Positions 46,310 through 55,357 are shown, counted from the stretch's first letter. The stretch is DNA of 64,000 nt from JBKQVT01 sp963727245 (GCA_963727245.1 CAVSFO010000016.1:62001-126000), one strand, 5' to 3'. Program-made: numbers and translations. Notes: generated by a model not told the origin, from the letters alone.

Positions 46310-47673
46310 GGCACGACCCTCCCGTCGCGGAAGACTTCGACCTCGATAGGAAAGGCGTCGGGGGCGTCGATCTCCATGAGGTGGTAGAGCGAGAACTCGT
46401 ACACGTCGCCGACGGCGGCGTCGGAGGGCGAGAACGGGAAGGCCAGGTTGCCGGCGGTCGAGATCCGGCCCGGATAGCCGTAGTGCAACAGGGTGGAGCG
46501 GGTGGCGCTGAGCAGGGAGTCGGCCTCGTCCTGCGTGGGGGCGACGGCCTCCAGGACGATGCCCAACTCGTGGGCGCGGACGTTCCGCAGGGGCTCGCGG
46601 GGCCCCATGACGCCGTCTTTGCCGTAGACGTGGAAATGGATGACGCCGCCGGTCATCCCGGCCACCTGCTCGCGCACGGCGGCCAGGATGTCGTCGATGG
46701 CGGCTATCATTTGCGGGTCGCGGACGCCGGCGATGCTGATGGCGCGGCAGCCGGTCTTGCGGGCCCCTTCGAGCTTGACGCAATAGGGCGTCGTGATCCG
46801 GTGGCGGCTCCCGTTGACTTCGACGCGGCCGTCACCCAAGTCGGTAAAGACGCAGTCTTCGAGGTCCAGCACCCCGCCCGGACCGGGAAGGTGATAGGGA
46901 TCGGATTTCTCGTAGAGCGTGTGGGCGGCTGCCGACGCGGGGGTGAAGCGGCGTTGGGGATTGAGCGATTCCAACACGAAGGACTGGCGGCGGAGCGTGC
47001 CCAGCACGCAATCGGCGCCGCTGCCGGGCGTGGCGGCAATGGCCCCGCACTCCAGGATTTTTCCCAAGTGCAGGGCCAGGGCCGGGTCGTAGCCGAGCAT
47101 GATCGGCAGGGCGGCGAAGTTGGCCGGATCATAGCAGCGGCCCGCCAAGACCACTTGGCAACCCATCCGCAGCGCACGCATCAGCGGCTCGCAACCGATC
47201 TGCGCGACAATATGGCTGGACCGCTCGATAGCCTCTTCAGTAAGCGGCGGGACGAAGGGCAAGGGGTGGATCCGCCCGGCCCCCAGCGCCGCCTTCACCG
47301 CCGCAGGGTCCACGTCGGAGTGGATGACGGCCATGCGGAAGGAGAGGGAGTGTTGGCGGGCGATTTCGGCGACGATCGCCCGGCACCAGGCCACGTGCGG
47401 CGCGGCGCCGGCGCCGCCGGCCGAGCCCACGATCACCGGCACGCCCAGCCGCAAGCCTTCGACGAGCATCAGTTGCAGGTCGCGCTTGACCAGCGCGCGA
47501 TTGGTGAACGACTTGCCGCTGCCGAGATAATACGGCCCCGGATCGGTGGAACCGGCGTCGCAGGCGATCAGGTGCGGCCGCCGCTCCAGGCCGCGGCGAA
47601 ACGATGCCTCCGGGAAGCCGTATCCCAGGATGGCCGTCGGCGAAAGGATGCGGAACTGGTCGTTGGCACTCAC
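46306..47673 (-). CDS. AtuA-family protein (DUF1446)
   Basis: 455 residues of the acyclic-terpene-utilisation AtuA family, with LIACDAGSTDPGPYYLGSG near residue 35, GSAGGAGAAPHVAW, LAGRCYDPANFAALP and SITTPYC-like regions. AtuA-type proteins are thought to act on branched acids or their CoA esters, but no reaction is established. Here it stands between methylaspartate ammonia-lyase and DUF4387, so it may act on mesaconate or citramalate. Start is a GTG at 47673. Confidence 0.85.
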   Translation of the reverse strand: MSANDQFRILSPTAILGYGFPEASFRRGLERRPHLIACDAGSTDPGPYYLGSGKSFTNRALVKRDLQLMLVEGLRLGVPVIVGSAGGAGAAPHVAWCRAIVAEIARQHSLSFRMAVIHSDVDPAAVKAALGAGRIHPLPFVPPLTEEAIERSSHIVAQIGCEPLMRALRMGCQVVLAGRCYDPANFAALPIMLGYDPALALHLGKILECGAIAATPGSGADCVLGTLRRQSFVLESLNPQRRFTPASAAAHTLYEKSDPYHLPGPGGVLDLEDCVFTDLGDGRVEVNGSRHRITTPYCVKLEGARKTGCRAISIAGVRDPQMIAAIDDILAAVREQVAGMTGGVIHFHVYGKDGVMGPREPLRNVRAHELGIVLEAVAPTQDEADSLLSATRSTLLHYGYPGRISTAGNLAFPFSPSDAAVGDVYEFSLYHLMEIDAPDAFPIEVEVFRDGRVVP

Positions 47674-47703
47674 TGGTCACTTCTCAAGGCGAAAAAGAAG
47701 AAG

Positions 47704-48208
47704 CACCACGGAGACACAGGGAACACGGGGGAAGACGACGGGTAAGACATGATTGATCGAGCCGTTAACAAACGAGGCGAACGATTCCATCTTTCAACAC
47801 GGGAACGTTAAAGTTCAGTAATAGTCCCACCTTCTTCCCGCTCAGCCGCAGATAGGTGAGCAACTGGGCCTTGTGAAGGTCCGTGAGTTTCTCCACACTT
47901 TTCAGTTCCAGCACAACTCTTTCGACAACCACGATATCCAGGCGATACCCGCAATCCAATCGGACGCCCTTGTATGCGACGGGGAGGGGGGTTTGCCGTT
48001 GGAATGCCAATCCGCGCTGGCCCAGTTCGTAACAGAGGCACTCTTCATAGGCCGACTCCAAGAGCCCCGGCCCCAGTTCCTTGTGGACCTCGATTGCCGC
48101 CGCAATAATCTGCCCGGTTATATCTTCGTGGAACAGCATTTCCACTCTCTTTCCCCTTCCTTCTCTCGCGTCTCGTCTCTTCTCCGTGCCCTCCGCGTCT
48201 CCGTGGTG
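47704..48208. mobile_element. Small GxxExxY unit with inverted ends
   Basis: The gene of the GxxExxY protein is flanked by an imperfect inverted repeat: CACCACGGAGAC at 47704-47715 and its exact complement at 48197-48208, with further similarity inward (GCACGGAG-like and AAGACGA). The unit of about 505 bases lies inside a minus-strand locus that otherwise has tight gene spacing. It carries no transposase, so movement would depend on a factor supplied elsewhere. Confidence 0.6.
47765..48145 (-). CDS. GxxExxY protein
   Basis: 126 residues, the normal length for this family. The name-giving motif is GLLESAYEECL near residue 26. Later blocks are RLDCGYRLDIVVVERVVLELK, with the D-(x)n-ExK pattern of PD-(D/E)XK nuclease folds (Asp in YRLDI, Glu and Lys in LELK), and KAQLLTYLRLSGKKVGLLLNFN. 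No activity has been assigned to these widespread proteins as far as I know. Its position between the AtuA gene and the ammonia-lyase gene and its flanking inverted repeat suggest a later insertion. Confidence 0.88.
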   Translation of the reverse strand: MEMLFHEDITGQIIAAAIEVHKELGPGLLESAYEECLCYELGQRGLAFQRQTPLPVAYKGVRLDCGYRLDIVVVERVVLELKSVEKLTDLHKAQLLTYLRLSGKKVGLLLNFNVPVLKDGIVRLVC

Positions 48209-48233
48209 AGTCTGGCTGGTTTCCCTCGTGCGG

Positions 48234-49471
48234 TTATCGGCTTTTCAGCACGGCGCGGATTCGCTCCTGCTCGTTCTTCACGATCGTGAAACCCTCGTCG
48301 AAGCCCATGCCCGGCTTGGCGAGCATGACTTCGGGACGGGCGGCCATGGCCAGGTGCACGCAGCACTGGGCGGAGACCTCGGTCTCGTTGCACGTCCCGC
48401 CCTGGTAGGCTTCCATGCCGTGGCTTTTGCAGTAGAGCACGCTCTCGACGATCGCCTGGATGCCGCCCAGGTCCGGGGTCTTGATCTGGACCATGTGGCA
48501 GGCCTCGGCGTCGGTGAACTCGATCACGTCCTCCAGGGTGTTGCACCACTCGTCGGCGACGATCTTCACCGGCGAGCCCGCCCGGCGCAGGCGGTCTTTG
48601 ATGCGGCGGAGGGCCTCGATCTGGCGGGGCTTCTCCTCCATGTCGACCGGGCCCTCGATATACAACGGATGCCCTGCGGCGTCGGCCTGGAGCCCGGCCA
48701 GGTAATCGGCCACCTTGTCCGCATCGTTGCCGAAGATCAAGCCCGCTGTGCCGTAGACGTCGATATGCAGCGTGGGCAGATAGTCGGGCCGCGGCTTCAG
48801 TCGCGCCACGCGGGCGGCCAGCCAGCGGATATACTCCTTCAATTTGCCGCCGTCGCGGCCGAGTTTCTCCTCCACGTTGTTGATCAGGCCGTGGGGCAGC
48901 ACGTCCACCTGCTTGAGGATCATCTTGTCGACGTTTTCGTAGCGGTTGTCGCCGGTCTGCGCGAAGATCGGCACCCCCGCCGTGCTCACCGGCAGGCCGT
49001 ACTCCTGGCAAATCACCTCGCAGCGCAAACGGTGCTGGGCCTTGGCCCGCGCGTCCAAGAGGGCCTGGGTCAGGCCGTAGCGCAGGGCGGTGTGCATGGG
49101 GCGGCCGTCGAAGCGCAAGTCGCAGAAGTGCCCGGCCATGGCGCGAAACTCCTCGACTTCCCGCCCTTCCAAGAGCGGGCGCAGCCGCTCGTGGAGAAAG
49201 GGCAGATAGGCGTCGGCCAGGAAGAGCGGATCGCGGCCGCCGGCCCCGGAGTATTGCACCGCGGCGCAGTCGCCCAGGGCGATCTGGCCGTCGTCGAGGA
49301 CCAGGAGCACGGAGATCGACTCGCCGGCGGTGCGGATGCGGGGGAAGCCGGCTGTGACCGGGGCGCCGGCATAATCGAAGCCGTCGTCGAGCGCCCCTGC
49401 TTGATCGACCGCTGGTCGTCGAAGAAGAAGGCGGACGTGCCCTTGGCGAACAAAGCCCGGTGGATTTTCAT
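48234..49471 (-). CDS. mal: Methylaspartate ammonia-lyase, one frameshift
   Basis: About 412 residues after adding one G in the GGGG run near 49394. An enolase-superfamily enzyme that removes ammonia from 3-methylaspartate to give mesaconate. The metal ligands are visible as LHIDVYGTAG, YIEGPVDME and VADEWCNT, and the catalytic Lys as VQIKTPDLGGI. The repaired N terminus reads FFFDDQRSIKQGALDDGF. The ATG at 49471 lies three bases after the glmE stop. Symbol used for the enzyme name only. Confidence 0.92.
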
Positions 49472-49474
49472 GCT

Positions 49475-50920
49475 CTATCTCGGTCTTCCCACCAGCCGGC
49501 CGCGGCTGATGGCGTAGATGTCGTCGGTGACCATTTGGAAGGAGACGTGGCGGCCTTCGGCGCGGCCGCGCTCTTCGAGCCGCTCGCGGTGGTAGGCGAC
49601 CAGGTCGGCGTCCAGGGGGATGGCGCCGCGGCTGAAGATGCGGATGTAGCCTTCGTGGTCGCGCATGGGGAGGACCTTCCCCCGGCAACAGTTCGAGGGC
49701 GCGAAGGCCACGTCCAACACGCCGCTGTCGAAGGCGGCGATGGCCCCTTCCTTGACGTCGCCCTTGCCCAACTCCAGGACCCGATCGAGAATGCAACGCA
49801 CTTCGCGCTCGATGATGGCGGCTTCGCAAGCGACGGCCGGGTCGTCCAACCGCCGCTGGTCGGCCAACATGCTGACGATCTGCCTGGTGGCCTTCAATCC
49901 CTGGGCGTTGGCTTCCTTGGTGGGCACGCCCATGGCCTCGTGCGGCGTCTTGACGATGAGCTTGTCGGCGCCGGCCAGGCAGGCGACCACCGTGCCCCAG
50001 CCGATGACGGCGAAGGCCTTGGCCTCGTCCTCGGGAAATCCGCCCATCCACTGGTGGAAGACGGTGGTCAGCTCGAAGTCGCTGAAGCCGGCGTCGCGGA
50101 AATAGCGGTCGGCCAGGCTTTTCAGGCTCTTGATCGCGGCCACGTCCTGGATAAGGTTTCCCGCCTGGCCATAGCCCAAGGTGATCGACTTGACGCCCTG
50201 CTCCAGGCAGAGCAGGCCCTCGACGATGGCCACGGCGTGGCCGATGCACGGCGGCACCAGCGTGCCGGTCAGCGGTCCGAAGGGCTCGCGGTTGACAGCG
50301 ACGCCCTGCTCCTCGTACAGCCCGCACAGCCGATCGACGTACTGCCAATCGGTGAGCGACTTCCGCAGGGGGACATTCTTGGCGTAGGGGATGTTGTAGG
50401 AGATGCCGCCGCCCTCGAAGCTGGTGAAGCCGCCGGCCAGGGCGATCTCGGCCAGCAACCGGGCATCGGGCGTGCCGTGGCGGACCTGCACGGGCCGGCC
50501 CAGCGCCTCGGTCACCAGGCGGCAGTTCTTCACCCCGTAGTTGACCGCCGGAAAACCGTTGAGCATCGACATCCCGGTGGCCAGCGACTTCTCGATCCCC
50601 TTGGCCGCATCCTGGTAGCGGTTCTGCCGGGTATAGGCGTCGATGGTCGTGGGCAGCAGGTCGGCCCCGCCCTCGGTCTCCAGGTATTTCAGCAACTTGA
50701 CGTGCTCGGCCAGCAAGGCCACGCCGGCGCGCGGCTGCAAGAGCAATCGGCCGGCGCGGGCGGCCTCCCGCATCGCCTGGGCGAATCGCTTCGCCGGCGC
50801 AATCGCCCGCTGGTAGCCGATCGCCTCCTGGAGGTCGACCTCCGCCCCGGTGGGCCAGGTCTGCAAGACCTCCTGGCGGAGCTTGAGGAATTCGTCGCTT
50901 TCGATTCGTTTGCCGGGCAT
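49475..50920 (-). CDS. glmE: Methylaspartate (glutamate) mutase subunit E
   Basis: About 481 residues, the usual length. This catalytic subunit forms a TIM barrel that, with GlmS and adenosylcobalamin, turns glutamate into 3-methylaspartate. Family blocks are GFPAVNYGVKNCRLVTE, VRHGTPDARLLAEIALAGG, SFEGGGISYNIPYAKNVPL and GQAGNLIQDVAAI. The ATG at 50920 follows the glmS stop by two bases. The reactivating protein GlmL is not found in the window. Confidence 0.94.
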   Translation of the reverse strand: MPGKRIESDEFLKLRQEVLQTWPTGAEVDLQEAIGYQRAIAPAKRFAQAMREAARAGRLLLQPRAGVALLAEHVKLLKYLETEGGADLLPTTIDAYTRQNRYQDAAKGIEKSLATGMSMLNGFPAVNYGVKNCRLVTEALGRPVQVRHGTPDARLLAEIALAGGFTSFEGGGISYNIPYAKNVPLRKSLTDWQYVDRLCGLYEEQGVAVNREPFGPLTGTLVPPCIGHAVAIVEGLLCLEQGVKSITLGYGQAGNLIQDVAAIKSLKSLADRYFRDAGFSDFELTTVFHQWMGGFPEDEAKAFAVIGWGTVVACLAGADKLIVKTPHEAMGVPTKEANAQGLKATRQIVSMLADQRRLDDPAVACEAAIIEREVRCILDRVLELGKGDVKEGAIAAFDSGVLDVAFAPSNCCRGKVLPMRDHEGYIRIFSRGAIPLDADLVAYHRERLEERGRAEGRHVSFQMVTDDIYAISRGRLVGRPR

Positions 50921-50922
50921 CG

Positions 50923-51339
50923 TCAAGTTCGTTTCTCCAGGTCGGCCTGCAAGCGGGCGGCGGCCTGCTCCAAGTCGTCGGCGGCGGTGAAAACGCCGTC
51001 AAATCCCAGGGCCTCGAACTTCTTCACCACCGCCTCGTGCGGCGTCTTGCCGACCACCAGGTTGCCGCCGACGTAGAGCAAAATGCCGCGGAGGCCGCGC
51101 TGGGTGCAGCGCTGGCGGAAACCTTCGCAATCGAGTTCGCCGTGTCCGTAGAGCGAGGAAACCAGAATCGCATCCGCCCCGTTGGCCAGCGCGGCGTCGA
51201 TGAACTCGTCCTGGCTCACCATGACGCCAAGGTTCACGACCTGATAACCCTGCTGGCTGAAAAACGCATCCAGGATCTTGTTGCCCACGGAGTGACAGTC
51301 GCTGCCGATCACGCCGAGGACGAGGGTATGCTGCTTCAT
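50923..51339 (-). CDS. glmS: Methylaspartate (glutamate) mutase subunit S, B12-binding
   Basis: 138 residues with the cobalamin signature DxHxxG as SDCHSVGNKIL near residue 14, then SSLYGHGELDCEGF and YVGGNLVVGK. The His is the lower axial ligand of cobalt. The ATG at 51339 overlaps the stop of the GntR gene as ATGA. Symbol is that of the mutase, not of glucosamine synthase. Confidence 0.94.
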   Translation of the reverse strand: MKQHTLVLGVIGSDCHSVGNKILDAFFSQQGYQVVNLGVMVSQDEFIDAALANGADAILVSSLYGHGELDCEGFRQRCTQRGLRGILLYVGGNLVVGKTPHEAVVKKFEALGFDGVFTAADDLEQAAARLQADLEKRT

Positions 51340-52325
51340 CGCTCCGTGAGGTCCTTGATCCGCTCTTCCAGATAGACCATCGAGCCGCGCTCGATTTGAT
51401 AGTCGAAGGGGAGAATCTTGCCGCCCCCCTCGGTAAATTCGGTCAGCAGCGGGGCCGTTTCCCGGTTCAAGAGGGCGGGAAAGACCGGCGGCACGATCAA
51501 CACGTCCTTCTCGCCCAGAAACGCCTCGATCTGCTCCACCGCGCCCGGCCAGAAGCAATGGCTCACGCTGTTGGGCAGCCCCAGCTCGTCGAGTTTCAGC
51601 TTCACGATCGCCAGGAACTGCGGGCTCTCGCACACGATGCCGATCGTCTGCGACGGCTTCAGCGCGGCCAGGTGAATGATCGTCTCCTGGCTGGGCGAGA
51701 CCACCACCCGCATGATCCGCTCCTTCAGTCCCGGCGCCATGGCCAGCACGTCGCCGTAGTGGGTGGCCGTGGTCAGGATGAGGTCGAAACCCGAGAGGCG
51801 TTTCTCCGGCTCCGCGCTGGAGGCCAGGTCCCCAAGCAGGATTGTCCTGCTGTTGATCCGCGAGAGGATTCCCAGTTGGCGATAGAGGATCGCCAGCGCC
51901 TCCGGGCTGCAATCGACCACGGCGATGCTGAGGCTTTCCAGTTGCTCTTCCCGCTCCAGCACGACCAGGTTGACCATGCTCTTGATTTCGCGATACGAGA
52001 ACCGCAGCTCGACCAGTTCGTTCATCAGGCCGTTGATCAACTGGACCGCACGCTCCTTGCGTCCGCTGGGAATCACGTCCTGCCGGGCGGAGACGAAGCT
52101 ACCCCGTCCGGGCGCCACCTCGACGATGCCGTTGCGGGCGAGTTCCTCGTAGGCCCGGGTGATGGTGCCGCGGGCGATGCCCAGTTGCGCCGATAGCTCG
52201 CGTTCCGGGGGCAGCCGATCGCCCGGCTTGAGGCTGCCGGCGCGGATCAGCGACGCGATTTTCTCGATGATCTGCCGATAGACGGGGACTTCGCTGGCAC
52301 GGTCGATTTGGAGTTCAAGGGCCAT
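51336..52325 (-). CDS. GntR-family regulator of the methylaspartate locus
   Basis: About 329 residues. Residues 1-80 are a GntR winged helix (VPVYRQIIEKIASLIRAGSL, PPERELSAQLGIARGTITRA, GIVEVAPGRGSFV). The C-terminal 240 residues form a larger effector-binding domain with repeated VVV/LLL strands (IAVVDCSPEALAILYRQL, LILTTATHYGDVLAM) that resembles a sugar- or amino-acid-binding fold and is unlike FadR or HutC lengths. The ATG at 52325 starts the conserved ELQIDRASEVPVYRQ block. First gene of the operon, so it likely controls glmS-glmE-mal and itself, via the palindrome at 52371-52401. Confidence 0.85.
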   Translation of the reverse strand: MALELQIDRASEVPVYRQIIEKIASLIRAGSLKPGDRLPPERELSAQLGIARGTITRAYEELARNGIVEVAPGRGSFVSARQDVIPSGRKERAVQLINGLMNELVELRFSYREIKSMVNLVVLEREEQLESLSIAVVDCSPEALAILYRQLGILSRINSRTILLGDLASSAEPEKRLSGFDLILTTATHYGDVLAMAPGLKERIMRVVVSPSQETIIHLAALKPSQTIGIVCESPQFLAIVKLKLDELGLPNSVSHCFWPGAVEQIEAFLGEKDVLIVPPVFPALLNRETAPLLTEFTEGGGKILPFDYQIERGSMVYLEERIKDLTER

Positions 52326-52370
52326 GGGCGAGCCGCTTGACTGGTGCTCGAAGATAGTCCGCGTGGGCTG

Positions 52371-52401
52371 TGGCATAGTCCATTGCCGGTGGACTATGCC
52401 A
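52371..52401. promoter_or_regulatory. Palindromic operator candidate
   Basis: Perfect inverted repeat TGGCATAGTCCA (52371-52382) and TGGACTATGCCA (52390-52401) around TTGCCGG. It begins three bases past the -10 box and covers the expected start site of the operon, an ideal place for repression. A further ATAGTCC half site lies at 52354-52360, 20 bases off. Confidence 0.72.
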
Positions 52402-52404
52402 GTA

Positions 52405-52433
52405 GTTCTATCTCATTGCCCCATCGATGTCAA
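52405..52433 (-). promoter_or_regulatory. Sigma70-type promoter of the methylaspartate operon
   Basis: On the minus strand a perfect TTGACA (52433-52428), 17 bases, then TAGAAC (52410-52405). Confidence 0.7.
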
Positions 52434-52462
52434 GCCGAGTATCCAGGCTGGCGTGTCTGGCC

Positions 52463-53086
52463 TTACTTGTGGCTCTGCTGGTAGATCGCCTGCAACAGGC
52501 TCTGCACGTCGGGGTACTTCTTCTTGCTCGACAAGGCGGTGTCCAGCAGCTTGCGGGCATCGCTCTCCGAATGGCCCAGCCGCCGCAAGACCTCGAAGGT
52601 CTCCATCACCACGTCGGACTCGACTTCCGCCTCGTGCACCTCCTGCTGGGCAACCATGAGGGCGAACTTGGGCACCTTGCGGCGCAGCTTGGCGATGATC
52701 CGCTCCGACATCGCCGGCCCGATGCCCGGCAACGCCGACAGACACGTGGCGTCCTGCTCCTCGATGGCCGTGGCCACTTCCTTGACCGGACGGACCATGG
52801 CGCGGAGGGCCTTTTTGACCCCCACGCCATCGACCGAGCAGAACAGATCGAAGAATTCCCGCTCGATCTCGCTGGAAAATCCGATCAGCCGCGGCGTCAT
52901 CCGCCCCTGCATCGGGTTGCCTTCGAGGTAGTCGATCGTGTGCAGGCTGACTTCCTGGCCGATCTGGTTCTGCAACTGGCGGCGGCTGAACTCGGGAACG
53001 AGGACCTCGTACTCGAACGCGCCGATGCGGAGCGTGACCACGTTTTCTTCCAGGGCGATCAACTGGCCGGTGATTTTGGTGATCAA
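52463..53086 (-). CDS. ruvA: Holliday junction helicase subunit RuvA
   Basis: About 207 residues. The N-terminal OB fold reads ITKITGQLIALEENVVTL, the helix-hairpin-helix pair is at FDLFCSVDGVGVKKALRAM and LSALPGIGPAMSERIIAKL, and the C-terminal domain III includes EVLRRLGHSESDARKLL. RuvA binds four-way junctions and loads RuvB. The start is a TTG at 53086 with AGGA upstream; no ATG is available at a fitting place. It follows ruvC by ten bases; ruvB is not in the window. Confidence 0.92.
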   Translation of the reverse strand: MITKITGQLIALEENVVTLRIGAFEYEVLVPEFSRRQLQNQIGQEVSLHTIDYLEGNPMQGRMTPRLIGFSSEIEREFFDLFCSVDGVGVKKALRAMVRPVKEVATAIEEQDATCLSALPGIGPAMSERIIAKLRRKVPKFALMVAQQEVHEAEVESDVVMETFEVLRRLGHSESDARKLLDTALSSKKKYPDVQSLLQAIYQQSHK

Positions 53087-53096
53087 CGGGCGGTTC

Positions 53097-53711
53097 CTAC
53101 GGTTTGAGTTGCCGGGGGCGGTCTTTAAGATAGCAGTGGCACAGGGCGATGGCCAGGGCGTCGGCCACGTCGGGGGGCTCGGGAAGCTGCGGCAGGCCCA
53201 ATTCCCGCTGGATCGCCCGCTGCACCTGGGCCTTGCCGGCACGGCCGGCCCCAGTGAGGATTTTTTTCACTTGCGTGGCCGAGTAATGGACCACGGGGAT
53301 GCCCGCCTCGGCGGCGGTCAGGCAGATAGCGCCGCGGGCGTGGGCCATGAGGATGGCGGTCCGCGGCCGCTGGTAGTGCGAATAGAGCTGTTCGACGGCC
53401 ATCACCGCCGGGCTGAAGGCCGCGATCACGTCGGCCAGGCCGCGGTGGATCTCCAAGAGCCGGTCGGTGAGCGAGCCGCGATGCTTGCCGCGAATCACGC
53501 CCGCCTCGCACACCCGCGCCTTGCCGCCCACCCAGTCCAGCACGCCGTAGCCGGTGATGTTCAGCCCCGGATCAATGCCGAGGACGCGCAAGGCGCAAGG
53601 CGGAGGGGATTGGGAAAAGCCCCCGGACTGTGTCCGGGGGGCTGGCCGCGATGGGCCGCTTTCCTTCCCCCTTCCGCCTTCCGCCTTCCGCCTTCCTTCC
53701 TCCCCCTTCAT
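53097..53711 (-). CDS. ruvC: Holliday junction resolvase RuvC
   Basis: About 204 residues from the ATG at 53711, which overlaps the cysS stop as ATGA and has GGAG upstream. The catalytic acids are visible in LGIDPGLNITGYGV, VMAVEQLYSH and DVADALAIALCH. RuvC cuts Holliday junctions. The first 40 residues are a Gly/Arg/Lys-rich leader encoded by a CTTCCGC simple repeat and are not part of the family. The alternative is a TTG at about 53591 just before the conserved domain. Confidence 0.9.
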   Translation of the reverse strand: MKGEEGRRKAEGGRGKESGPSRPAPRTQSGGFSQSPPPCALRVLGIDPGLNITGYGVLDWVGGKARVCEAGVIRGKHRGSLTDRLLEIHRGLADVIAAFSPAVMAVEQLYSHYQRPRTAILMAHARGAICLTAAEAGIPVVHYSATQVKKILTGAGRAGKAQVQRAIQRELGLPQLPEPPDVADALAIALCHCYLKDRPRQLKP

Positions 53712-55249
53712 CCCTGGCTCCAGTCCGTGCCGCCGGGCCGGTCCTCCAGCGTGACGCCCATTTCCACGAGCGAATTGCGGATGCGGTCGGCGGTGGCGAA
53801 ATCCTTTTTCTTACGGGCATCCGCGCGGAGGTCGATCAAGAGCTTCATGAGCCGGTCGGTCAGGGCATCGCCGGGGGCAGGTTTCGGCGCGGCGGGCTGG
53901 CGGAACAGTCCCAGCGTGGCGGCCAATTCCCGCAGCGTGGCCGCTCCGCGACGCAGCGAGGCGATCTTGGCCGCGGTGCGGCTGGCTGGCTCTTCCAGCC
54001 TCTCGTCGTCGACGAACTTGTTCAGGCGGCGGACCAATTCAAACAGGTCGCCGATGGCGCCGCCGGTGTTGAAATCGTCGTCCATGGCCTCCAGGAATCG
54101 CTCGCGGCGCTGGGCCACGTCGGCCAGCAGCGGGTCGCCGGCGGGGTCGAACTCGCCCTCGTTGCGCTTGGCCGCGGCGGCGATCGCGTAGAAGTCCTCG
54201 CCGCTGGCCCGCTGGTAACGCTTGAAGAAGCGATAGAAGGTCTCCAGCCCGGTGTCGACCTCGCGGATCCGCTGGTTGCTGTAGTCGATGGGCCGGCGAT
54301 ACTGCGTCGCCAGCAGGAAGAAGCGGATGGTCTCGGGCGAGAACTGATCGAGCAGCTCGCGGAAGGCGCTGGAGCCTTTCGATTTGCTGATCTTGCCGGC
54401 CTGCTGGGCGTCGAGGTCGCCTTCGCCGGGGCGGGTGTGACGGCCGCCGACTTTGCCCACCTCGTCGGAGGCCTGCATGAGGCCGTTGTGGAGCCAGTAT
54501 TTGGCCATCGGCTGGCCGTGGCAGCATTCGCTTTGGGCGATTTCGTTTTCGTGATGGGGGAAGACGAGGTCCAGGCCGCCGCCGTGGATGTCGAAGGTGC
54601 GGCCCAACAGGCGGCGACTCATGGCCGAGCATTCGATGTGCCAGCCGGGCCGCCCCGGGCCCCAGGGACTCGGCCACGACGGCTCGCCCGCCTTGGCCCC
54701 CTTCCAGAGCGCGAAATCGGCGGCGTTGCGCTTCCGCTCGGCCATGCCGCCCCCTTCGCCCTGCATCGCCTCCAGTCCGCGATGGCTGAGCTTGCCGTAG
54801 TCCGGGTCCTTGCTCACGTCGAAGTAGACGTCGCCGTCGGACTGGTAGGCACAGCCCTTGGCGATCAACTCCCGCACGAAGTCGAGAATCTCGTCGATGT
54901 TCTCCGTGCAGCGGGGAAAGTGGTCGATCGTGTCCACGCCCAAGGCCGCGATGTTCCGCATGTAATCGGCCGTCATCTCGGCGGCCAGATCGGCCATCTT
55001 CATTTTGCGGGCGTTGGATTCGGCGATCAGCTTGTCGTCGACGTCGGTGACGTTGACCACCAGGGTCACCTCGTAGCCGCTGTAGACGAGGTAGCGTTTG
55101 ATGGTATCGAAGATGACCGGCCCCACCATGTGGCCGATGTGGCTGGGTTTGTAGACGGTCGGCCCGCAGAGGTAGATGCCCACCTTGCCGGGGCGAACGG
55201 GCTCGAGGGGTTCCTTCGATTTCGAGAGCGTGTTGTAGACGCGGATCAT
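53708..55249 (-). CDS. cysS: Cysteinyl-tRNA synthetase
   Basis: 513 residues. Class I signatures are the HIGH-type motif KPSHIGHM preceded by the zinc ligand in YLCGPTVY, further zinc ligands in WHIECSAMS and FPHHENEIAQSE, and KMSKS as GKISKSKGS. It charges tRNA(Cys). An insert of about 15 residues occurs before the KMSKS loop (VGGRHTRPGEGDLDAQQ). Start ATG at 55249. It heads a cysS-ruvC-ruvA operon with overlapping or near-adjacent genes. Confidence 0.95.
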   Translation of the reverse strand: MIRVYNTLSKSKEPLEPVRPGKVGIYLCGPTVYKPSHIGHMVGPVIFDTIKRYLVYSGYEVTLVVNVTDVDDKLIAESNARKMKMADLAAEMTADYMRNIAALGVDTIDHFPRCTENIDEILDFVRELIAKGCAYQSDGDVYFDVSKDPDYGKLSHRGLEAMQGEGGGMAERKRNAADFALWKGAKAGEPSWPSPWGPGRPGWHIECSAMSRRLLGRTFDIHGGGLDLVFPHHENEIAQSECCHGQPMAKYWLHNGLMQASDEVGKVGGRHTRPGEGDLDAQQAGKISKSKGSSAFRELLDQFSPETIRFFLLATQYRRPIDYSNQRIREVDTGLETFYRFFKRYQRASGEDFYAIAAAAKRNEGEFDPAGDPLLADVAQRRERFLEAMDDDFNTGGAIGDLFELVRRLNKFVDDERLEEPASRTAAKIASLRRGAATLRELAATLGLFRQPAAPKPAPGDALTDRLMKLLIDLRADARKKKDFATADRIRNSLVEMGVTLEDRPGGTDWSQG

Positions 55250-55291
55250 GGGGGAGGGATTTGGGGACTGGGGATTTAGGGATTAGGACCT

Positions 55292-55357
55292 GGGGACTGT
55301 CCCGATTTCGGGCACCATGCGAAGCATGGTCGGACGAAAATGGGACTGTCCCCTTCT
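55292..55357. repeat. Palindromic repeat, family 1, with an inner insert
   Basis: GGGGACTGTCCCGATTTCGG and CGAAAATGGGACTGTCCCC, with an inner GCACCATGCGAAGCATGG hairpin. It lies upstream of cysS, in its leader. Confidence 0.75.
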
